This document shows positions 58,275-64,000 of a DNA stretch of 64,000 nt, one piece after another. A model generated the notes under the pieces. It saw only the letters and a program-made list of their open reading frames with translations, was not told where the DNA came from and ran no database searches. The DNA comes from Pseudomonas sp. ML2-2023-3. Its GTDB lineage: Bacteria; Pseudomonadota; Gammaproteobacteria; Pseudomonadales; Pseudomonadaceae. Position 1 is the first letter of the stretch. Each line of letters opens with the position of its first letter. The DNA is taken from the NCBI RefSeq assembly GCF_037055275.1, contig NZ_CP146343.1, positions 3,258,501 to 3,322,500 of the forward strand, given 5' to 3'. Made by a program: the position numbers and the translations under genes.

Positions 58275-59150
58275 TCATGTTTTTTTCAGAACCTGCTCGG
58301 TAATCAGCTGGACAAGTGACTTCACAGGCTCGGTGAGGCTGCGGCGCGCGCGATGCACGAGCCCGATATCACGATGAAATGTCCGTTGCTTCAGGTCTAT
58401 GGCCCGAACCTCTGCCGGCCATCCTTGATGGGTTGCCGTTTCTGGAACCAGCGCAACGCCCACCCCATTGGCAACCAGCTTGATGATCGCATCCAGCTCA
58501 TCGAGTTCGCATACTTCTCGCAAAACCACATGGGTTTGGCGCAAGAATCGGTCAACCTGCCGACCGCCGAAAGACGATCGGTCGTAGCGTATGAATGGCT
58601 GGGTCGAGACCAGTTCAGACCAGTCATCCCCGGGCATGTCGGCCGGCACGATGAGCCGATAGGGTTCGCGCGCCAGCGTTGTCCATCGCAAGTCACTTTG
58701 AAGTGAGAAAGGCGGGCGGATGATCACAGCCATGTCGATCTCGCCAGCATCCACCTGATTGACCAGCTCCATTGAAAGGCCCGGAATCACTCGAGTCCTG
58801 CACTCCAGGAATTGTTGGTGAAACTGCGCCAGCGCTTCCGGTAAAAACGAGCGTTGCACAGAGGCAATGGCTCCAATCGTCACCAGAATGCTTGCAGGCA
58901 GCCCAACAGTTGTTGTGCCCAGATTCTTGAACTGGCGCACCAGCTCCTGTCCCTGCAACAGTACTTGATGCCCCATCCGGTTGAGTTGGGCCGAGCGGCC
59001 TTGTCGGTCAAACAGCTCGACGCCGAGTTCCGCCTCAAGACGTTGCATTTGCGCACTGACAGCTGCCTGGGTCAGCCCTATCTTGCTGCCCGCAGCCGCA
59101 AAGGTGCCTTCTCTCGCCACGGCGATGAGGGTTTTCAATTCTTTAATCAT
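58275..59150 (-). CDS. LysR-family transcriptional regulator
   Basis: A 291-residue regulator: N-terminal helix-turn-helix (AVAREGTFAAAGSKIGLTQAA) and LysR substrate-binding domain. The ATG at 59150 was preferred; a TTG six bases upstream is possible. Its neighbours (oxaloacetate decarboxylase, TetR) give no firm hint of the target. Confidence 0.92.
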   Translation of the reverse strand: MIKELKTLIAVAREGTFAAAGSKIGLTQAAVSAQMQRLEAELGVELFDRQGRSAQLNRMGHQVLLQGQELVRQFKNLGTTTVGLPASILVTIGAIASVQRSFLPEALAQFHQQFLECRTRVIPGLSMELVNQVDAGEIDMAVIIRPPFSLQSDLRWTTLAREPYRLIVPADMPGDDWSELVSTQPFIRYDRSSFGGRQVDRFLRQTHVVLREVCELDELDAIIKLVANGVGVALVPETATHQGWPAEVRAIDLKQRTFHRDIGLVHRARRSLTEPVKSLVQLITEQVLKKT

Positions 59151-59339
59151 GGTCAAATAATAGTTATGTTTATGCGGTAAATATATTCATTTCTGTTGTT
59201 GGTTGTCGCCGGTGACGGTGAAGCCAACTCACCGGTTTCAGGGCGGATACGTCGTCTATGAGCACGTTGCCCATCGCTGGCTGGAGGGGCGTGTGCGCAC
59301 CGTTTAAAAGCATGCGACCCGCGATGCTTTTTTGATAGC

Positions 59340-59933
59340 ATGCGCCGCACTATGAAGAAACCAGTCCAAGACATGCGCCAGCACATCATTGATGTCGCCC
59401 GATCGCTTATGACCCACAAGGGTTACACGGCGGTTGGCCTGACCGAGTTGCTTGGCGCCGCCGGCGTGCCTAAAGGCTCGTTTTATCACTACTTCCGCTC
59501 CAAGGATGAATTTGGCCAGGCACTGCTCGAAGAGTACTTTGAAGAGTACCTCTCGCGGGTTGATGTGCAGATGGCCAACGAGGGCAGCGGGGCAGAGCGA
59601 CTGCTGAATTACCTGCGGTATTGGGCCCAGACCCAGGCTTTTGATCACACCGACCAAAAATGCCTGGTGGTCAAGCTGGGGGCAGAAGTGTGTGATCTCT
59701 CCGAAAACATGCGTGCCGTCCTTGAAAAAGGCACTGCGCGGATCATCGAGCGGATGACTCGCTGCGTTGAGCAAGGCAAATCCGATGGTTCCATCACCGC
59801 GCCCACTGAAGCCTCTGTACTGGCAGAAGCGCTTTATCAGATGTGGCTGGGTGCCTCTTTGCTGGTCAAGGTCAACAGAACCCACGCACCGTTTGATGTG
59901 GCGTTTGAAATGAGCCGTCGGCTGTTGGCCTGA
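59340..59933 (+). CDS. TetR-family regulator (AcrR/NemR-like)
   Basis: A 197-residue regulator with a helix-turn-helix at about residues 28-62 (GYTAVGLTELLGAAGVPKGS then FYHYFRSKDEF), and a C-terminal ligand domain with two Cys (KCLVVKLGAEVC) that could sense electrophiles, as in the NemR group. The ATG at 59340 or at 59352 could be used. It converges on another TetR gene and lies near an old yellow enzyme, a common NemR target. Confidence 0.9.
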   Translation: MRRTMKKPVQDMRQHIIDVARSLMTHKGYTAVGLTELLGAAGVPKGSFYHYFRSKDEFGQALLEEYFEEYLSRVDVQMANEGSGAERLLNYLRYWAQTQAFDHTDQKCLVVKLGAEVCDLSENMRAVLEKGTARIIERMTRCVEQGKSDGSITAPTEASVLAEALYQMWLGASLLVKVNRTHAPFDVAFEMSRRLLA

Positions 59934-59960
59934 AAAGCAGTCAGCGCAAAGCCAGAATCA

Positions 59961-60593
59961 TCATTGGGCAAGGGAAGGGGCGAGCATCGCCACGGCGGTG
60001 GCGCCGATGCCCTCAAGGTCTTCACGACTGGCTCCATCATGGGCCTGCAACGACATGCCTTCGAGCAATGTATTCAACGCACTGGCGAGAATGCGGGTAT
60101 TGGTCTGCGGCTTGAGTTGACCGTCCTCAACCCCGCGATCCAGTCGTTGCTGCAGGTAGTCCCGACCTTCCTGGCGCAGGGCTTTGAGTGCCGCCGAAAC
60201 CTCTGCGGCATCCTCTGAAACGTTGACCGCCGCGAGAACCACCATGCAGCCACACGGAGCCATGGGTTCTGTCAGGATGGCGGCTGATGCCTGGAAAAAG
60301 TCGCTGATGCCGCGCACCAGGTCCGGCTCACTGCCCATTTTCTCCCAGGTGGCATCCCAGAAGGTCGCTTCGTAGTAGTCGACGGCTTCCAGAAACAACT
60401 TGGCCTTATTCCCAAACGCCGCGTACAGGCTGGGTGGGTTGATACCCATCGCGGTACACAGCTCTGCCACCGATGCAGGTTCATACCCGCGCCTCCAGAA
60501 CACCGTCAGGGCCCGAAGCAGCGCCTGGTCGCGGTCGAACGTGCGAGGGCGCCCCTTGGTGCGCGGAGCGGAGGATGAGATGGCGTTGGTCAT
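59961..60593 (-). CDS. TetR-family regulator
   Basis: A 210-residue regulator. GRPRTFDRDQALLRALTVFW then GYEPASVAELCTAMGINPPS is the DNA-binding domain. The C-terminal part has a Cys-Gly-Cys (APCGCMVVLAA) often seen in this subgroup. The ATG at 60593 removes an upstream extension that is not family-like. It is divergent from the old yellow enzyme gene, and paired palindromes lie between them, so it is the likely local repressor. Confidence 0.9.
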   Translation of the reverse strand: MTNAISSSAPRTKGRPRTFDRDQALLRALTVFWRRGYEPASVAELCTAMGINPPSLYAAFGNKAKLFLEAVDYYEATFWDATWEKMGSEPDLVRGISDFFQASAAILTEPMAPCGCMVVLAAVNVSEDAAEVSAALKALRQEGRDYLQQRLDRGVEDGQLKPQTNTRILASALNTLLEGMSLQAHDGASREDLEGIGATAVAMLAPSLAQ

Positions 60594-60768
60594 GGGGCGG
60601 ACTACCTTAATGCCTGTCGCCAGAAAATCGCGTCTGGAGACGATGTTTAGGGGCCGATGATACACAAAATGCCCCGAGCCCGTTGTACGGTGCCAGCTGG
60701 CGGCAGTTTGAGGCAGGCCAGATACGACAGACCGTTGATCGAGAGTCATCCTGATCTTGGATAACTCC

Positions 60769-60783
60769 TAGACGACCGGTCTA
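60769..60783. promoter_or_regulatory. TetR-type operator, copy 1
   Basis: TAGACGACCGGTCTA: TAGAC/GTCTA arms with a 5-base centre. It matches a second copy 129 bp downstream. The sequence resembles NemR-type operators (TAGAC...GTCTA). Confidence 0.75.
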
Positions 60784-60897
60784 TTCATGCCTTAGGATAC
60801 CTGCACCATTCACCCGGCTCGAACGCTGTATCGAGCTGGGACGCGCAGCGCTTAAAGATCCCTGACCAGGGCAAAGCGACTTTTTTTATTACCTAAA

Positions 60898-60912
60898 TAG
60901 ACGACTGGTCTA
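60898..60912. promoter_or_regulatory. TetR-type operator, copy 2
   Basis: TAGACGACTGGTCTA, one base different from copy 1, lying 17 bp before the old yellow enzyme ATG. A repressor bound here would block its transcription or translation start. Confidence 0.8.
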
Positions 60913-60928
60913 TTAATTCAGGTTGACC

Positions 60929-62032
60929 ATGACAGATAACAGTAACCGTACCGACTTGTTCACCCCCGTCACCATGGGTGACATTGAACTGGCTAATCGC
61001 ATCGTAATGGCCCCTGTCACCCGCAGTCGCTATGGCGAAGACGGCATTCCCAACGAGATGCACGCGGAGTACTACGCGCAGCGTGCCACTGCCGGTTTGA
61101 TCGTTGCCGAAGCCACCAATATCTCTCCTCAAGGCCGCGGTTATGCCGCTACGCCCGGCATCTGGAGCGACGAACAGGTTACAGGCTGGAAGAAAGTTAC
61201 CGACGCCGTGCACGCTGCCGGCGGCAAGATCGTCAGCCAGCTCTGGCATGTGGGTCGTTTCTCCAGCGTAGAGTTGCAGCCAGACGGCGTTGCGCCGGTC
61301 GCACCTTCTGCGATCCAGGCTGAAGGTCAAACCTATACCGCGAATGGTTTTGTTCCGGTGTCGATGCCTCGAGCACTCGAAACCGATGAAATTCCGGGGA
61401 TCATCGAACAGTACAAACGCGCTGCCGAAAATGCCAAGCGCGCCGGTTTTGATGGGGTGGAAGTTCACTCTGCCAATAGCTATCTTCTGGATCAATTTCT
61501 GCGCGACTCGACCAACCACCGAACCGACCACTACGGCGGCTCGATCGAAAACCGTGCACGCCTGACCCTGGAAGTGACAGACGCGATCGTCAAGATCTGG
61601 GGCAATGACCGCGTCGGTATCCGCTTGTCTCCGGTTACACCCGACGCCGGTAACACCCCCCCGGACAGCAACGTGATGGCACTGCACGGCTACCTGATCC
61701 AGCAGTTGAATGCCTTCAATCTCGCCTACCTGCATTTTGTTGAAGGGGCGACTGCAACTTCCCGTGAAGTGCCGGAAGGTGTGGACATGGACGCCCTGAG
61801 CGCACAGTTCAATGGCTTCTTTATCGGTAACAACAACTACGACCTGGAGATGGCAATCGAGCGACGCGCCCAAGGCAAGATCGATGCAGTTGCATTTGGT
61901 CGGCTGTTCATTTCCAACCCTGATCTGGTTGAGCGCTTGCGTCGTGACAGCCAACTGACCATTGCACCACGGGAGTCCTATTACGGTGGTGGCGCCAAGG
62001 GCTACACCGACTGGCCTGTCGGCAGCTACTGA
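60929..62032 (+). CDS. Old yellow enzyme-family alkene/nitro-ester reductase (NemA-like)
   Basis: A 367-residue FMN TIM-barrel oxidoreductase that reduces activated C=C bonds, N-ethylmaleimide or nitro compounds with NAD(P)H. MAPVTRSRYGEDGIPNEMHA, QLWHVGR and VHSANSYLLDQFLRD (substrate-binding His/Asn pair and Tyr) are family marks. CAGG lies before the ATG at 60929. Twin TetR operators lie upstream; a flavin reductase lies downstream on the other strand. Confidence 0.93.
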   Translation: MTDNSNRTDLFTPVTMGDIELANRIVMAPVTRSRYGEDGIPNEMHAEYYAQRATAGLIVAEATNISPQGRGYAATPGIWSDEQVTGWKKVTDAVHAAGGKIVSQLWHVGRFSSVELQPDGVAPVAPSAIQAEGQTYTANGFVPVSMPRALETDEIPGIIEQYKRAAENAKRAGFDGVEVHSANSYLLDQFLRDSTNHRTDHYGGSIENRARLTLEVTDAIVKIWGNDRVGIRLSPVTPDAGNTPPDSNVMALHGYLIQQLNAFNLAYLHFVEGATATSREVPEGVDMDALSAQFNGFFIGNNNYDLEMAIERRAQGKIDAVAFGRLFISNPDLVERLRRDSQLTIAPRESYYGGGAKGYTDWPVGSY

Positions 62033-62094
62033 TCACGGCTGTATCAACGCGATATCCAAATCGATCGACACCGTGATCAACAATGCTGGCGACG

Positions 62095-62682
62095 TCACGT
62101 GACGTCCTTGGCTTCCACACTCAATGCTTCGCCGATGGCATAGAAATGGCCTCCCGCGATGTAGTGCAGGCTGCGAAGGTCCGGATGGGCGGTTTCAAAG
62201 TGCCAGTGCCCATCGCTGAAGACTCGGGTGTCTGCCCAGGCACCCACCACCTCGCCGATAAACAAGTCATAACTCGCCTGGTTGTGAGGCTCGTGTATCA
62301 ACTTGCACGCAAGCCACGCCGAACAGCCCGCAACGAAGGGCAGGTCATGGCCGGGCATGCTGAATAACTGGACATCGCTCCTCGCCAGTTTGTCCGGCGT
62401 ATCGGACAGACTCATGCTGCCAACATCACTGGTCAGTTTGAGCTGGGCCACGGTTGGAACCTGGATCACGAAAACGCCACTGCCCTCTACCAACTCACGA
62501 GTCCGGGTCATCTTGTCCAGCACTACAGTCACTTTTGGCGGTGAAAAATCCAGCGCGCAGGCCCACGCGGCGGCCATGACATCCTTTACCCCGTCGTGCT
62601 GAGCAGATACCAGTACGGTAGGGCCGTGATTGATCAGCCTGTAGGCCTTTTCAAGGGGTACAGCGGCAATGTAGTCGTCCAT
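62095..62682 (-). CDS. Flavin reductase-like FMN-binding protein
   Basis: A 195-residue split-barrel protein of the flavin reductase/DIM6-NTAB family, with PTVLVSAQHDGVKDVMAAAW and GVFVIQVPTVAQL typical of the FMN pocket. GGAGTAACG precedes the ATG. It may supply reduced flavin or handle quinone-like compounds; its position near the old yellow enzyme suggests a shared redox or electrophile role, but the two converge rather than form an operon. Confidence 0.9.
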   Translation of the reverse strand: MDDYIAAVPLEKAYRLINHGPTVLVSAQHDGVKDVMAAAWACALDFSPPKVTVVLDKMTRTRELVEGSGVFVIQVPTVAQLKLTSDVGSMSLSDTPDKLARSDVQLFSMPGHDLPFVAGCSAWLACKLIHEPHNQASYDLFIGEVVGAWADTRVFSDGHWHFETAHPDLRSLHYIAGGHFYAIGEALSVEAKDVT

Positions 62683-62691
62683 CGTTACTCC

Positions 62692-62732
62692 AGAAAAAAA
62701 GGCCCCGAATCCATGAATGGACCGGGGCCGTT
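62692..62732 (-). terminator. Minus-strand terminator upstream of the flavin reductase
   Basis: GGCCCCG/CGGGGCC stem followed on the minus strand by T7. It probably ends the transcript of the NTF2-like gene. Confidence 0.88.
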
Positions 62733-62917
62733 CAGGTTTAAACCGAAGCCGTTCTGCTCAGGTGAAGCTGAAGGCTTTCATGGTCGCCTACGATGAGCGA
62801 CCCGATGGCAGGGGTCAATTCGGTCTTCGAACCGGGCGCTATATTTAACCTTTGCCACTTATTACGCCCGCTGGTTTTTACCCGCGTCTACGCGCCTCGG
62901 GAATGCGTCTGCACGGA

Positions 62918-63301
62918 TCAGGGGGCCACGTGGGTGTGGTAAATCTTGCTGACTACGGTCCACTTGGCTTCAACTTTCAGCAGGTTGAAAAAGTCGGTGA
63001 AACAGAAGCCGGAGATGTCATTGGTATCGATGCGTGCACTGGCAGCCGTACCGACGATATCGATGTTGACGATTGCGCTCTGGGCTTCTGGGGAAGGGCG
63101 GAATGCGTTGTCGATGATGTCGAACAACCCATGAATCGGGCCGCCGGTGAGTTTGCTCTCGGCGTCTACGCCAAAGATCGTGGCCTGCTCGCTGAAGGCA
63201 GGTTTCATGATGCTGCTGTTGGCGTGTTTGCCACCTTCGTTGTACTGGCTCAGTACGGCGACGATTGCGTTGTATTCCTGCACGTAAGTCGGATTGCTCA
63301 T
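62918..63301 (-). CDS. NTF2-like/putative lumazine-binding protein
   Basis: A 127-residue small cone-shaped-fold protein (SnoaL/NTF2 superfamily). VQEYNAIVAVLSQYNEGGKH and IHGLFDIIDNAF match the putative lumazine-binding group. The ATG at 63301 has AGGA eight bases ahead; the longer frame adds 16 residues without support. Palindromic sites lie upstream. Function unknown. Confidence 0.85.
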   Translation of the reverse strand: MSNPTYVQEYNAIVAVLSQYNEGGKHANSSIMKPAFSEQATIFGVDAESKLTGGPIHGLFDIIDNAFRPSPEAQSAIVNIDIVGTAASARIDTNDISGFCFTDFFNLLKVEAKWTVVSKIYHTHVAP

Positions 63302-63338
63302 GATGGGGTCCTGTTTGTGGGTTCGCTCAACCATTAAT

Positions 63339-63383
63339 GTAGTGCTCACTACTTAAGTGTGTTTATTCTATAGCGAGCACTAC
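63339..63383. promoter_or_regulatory. Two related operator-like sites upstream of the NTF2-like gene
   Basis: GTAGTGCTCACTAC (63339-63352) has perfect 6-bp arms, and TAGCGAGCACTAC (63371-63383) repeats it with one change, three helical turns away. This fits a dimeric repressor binding two sites over the promoter. Confidence 0.6.
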
Positions 63384-63617
63384 AATTTGTGCCAATGATT
63401 TCGTGGGCGGTCGTCGGGTGTGATGTAAATGGCAAGGCTTCGCCTCAAACGGGTTACCGTTCAGGCAATACATCAGCGAGCAGGCGAAGCACCGCAGAGC
63501 ACGGGAAGGCGCCAAGGACGGGCATAAAGGGGGGGCACGAGCAGCTTCGTGCCAAGGGCAATGCGCGTGTGGTTGCGTGGTCGTGTTTTAACGCCGGTGG
63601 TAAACCGGCACGCAGCG

Positions 63618-64000
63618 TTACAAGGACATGCGCTCGACAAGGGGGCAGGGAACCTTGTGAGTGAAGGGCTCATCCTTGTTTTCGATCAGGTGCAAGGCGG
63701 CACGACGGCCCATTTCGTAATAGGGAAGTTGCACGGTGCTCAGGGGCGGGTAAAACAACTCCGCGACTCCGATCATGTTGTCGAAGCCAAGCACTGCAAC
63801 GTCCGCCGGAATTCTCAAACCCTGGCCAAGCAGGAACTGATAGGCAATCAGGGCGATCCGGTCGTTACCACACACCAGCAGGTCGAAGGTCGGCTTTGCC
63901 GGTGACTCGCCCAATTCTCCCTTGAGCGCTTCAATGGTTTCGAGGTACTCGTCATCCGCAGACAAATCATATTGCAGCACACTGTCCAACGGGATGCCTG
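63618..64000 (-). CDS. LacI-family regulator, C-terminal part (cut by window end)
   Basis: The last ~127 residues of a LacI/GalR regulator; the helix-turn-helix and first sugar-binding lobe lie beyond the window. DLLVCGNDRIALIAYQFLLG and PADVAVLGFDNMIGVAELFYPPLSTV are the usual motifs of the second lobe, with the Asp that contacts the sugar. The protein ends at 63618. Bases 63384-63617 show no gene. Confidence 0.9.
   Translation of the reverse strand, partial: GIPLDSVLQYDLSADDEYLETIEALKGELGESPAKPTFDLLVCGNDRIALIAYQFLLGQGLRIPADVAVLGFDNMIGVAELFYPPLSTVQLPYYEMGRRAALHLIENKDEPFTHKVPCPLVERMSL

Noticed and set aside
1..64000. tRNA, rRNA, CRISPR arrays, prophage
   Set aside because: No cloverleaf, no rRNA-like stretch, no evenly spaced identical repeats and no phage structural gene were seen; the scattered repeats are REP elements.

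Overview
The window looks like chromosomal DNA of a Pseudomonas of the P. fluorescens/P. fragi kind. This rests on recognisable families (MvaT/MvaU-type H-NS protein, PA4872-like oxaloacetate decarboxylase, OprD-type porin, E. coli-like PssA), on GC-rich codon use, and on many copies of the Pseudomonas REP palindrome (GTGGGAGCGGGCTTGCTCGC) between genes. There is no rRNA or tRNA gene, no CRISPR array and no prophage.

Layout. 1-9.6 kb: a tightly overlapped leftward lipid A aminoarabinose operon, arnC-arnA-arnD-arnT-arnE-arnF-ugd, closed by a perfect terminator and followed by a GT39-type membrane protein; arnB is absent from its usual place in front of arnC. 10-14.3 kb: leftward EfeUOB ferrous/ferric iron uptake operon with an extra EfeO-like (M75) protein. 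14.5-16.7 kb: a KfrA-like coiled-coil DNA-binding protein divergent from a tyrosine recombinase. 16.9-19.2 kb: ahpC and ahpF. 19.2-25.2 kb: gloA, a Ser-for-Cys isochorismatase-fold protein, an MvaT/MvaU-type protein, an EAL phosphodiesterase with a CSS-type sensor, hpd, and a DUF1345 membrane protein. 25.3-31.7 kb: RND efflux permease and adaptor, divergent from an OmpR/RstB-type two-component pair. 31.7-33.8 kb: two tandem RarD-like transporters. 34-38 kb: glycerate/sugar-diacid module (MFS transporter, CdaR, glycerate kinase). 38-42.7 kb: pssA, a GT39 protein and a second arnT.

43.2-49.5 kb is the most unusual region. A cobalamin riboswitch heads a leftward operon made of a metal/cobalamin-type ABC importer, a pseudoazurin-type cupredoxin and an OprD-type porin, facing a SCO protein and a PCu(A)C copper chaperone. 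49.5-55.5 kb carries an HGSNAT-like acyltransferase, an MFS transporter with an SDR dehydrogenase, an RcnB-like protein, a PaaI thioesterase behind a perfect 18-bp palindrome, and small proteins. At 55.6-57 kb a dicarboxylate/glutamate symporter gene is broken by a left-truncated IS3-family element, next to a fragment of a LysR gene. 57.4-64 kb: oxaloacetate decarboxylase, LysR, two TetR regulators, an old yellow enzyme with twin operators, a flavin reductase, an NTF2-like protein with its own palindromic operators, and the C-terminal part of a LacI regulator cut by the window edge.

Start sites were moved from the longest open frame wherever a Shine-Dalgarno sequence, an ATGA overlap or family alignment from memory pointed to another codon. 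All family assignments come from motif recognition, not from a search.
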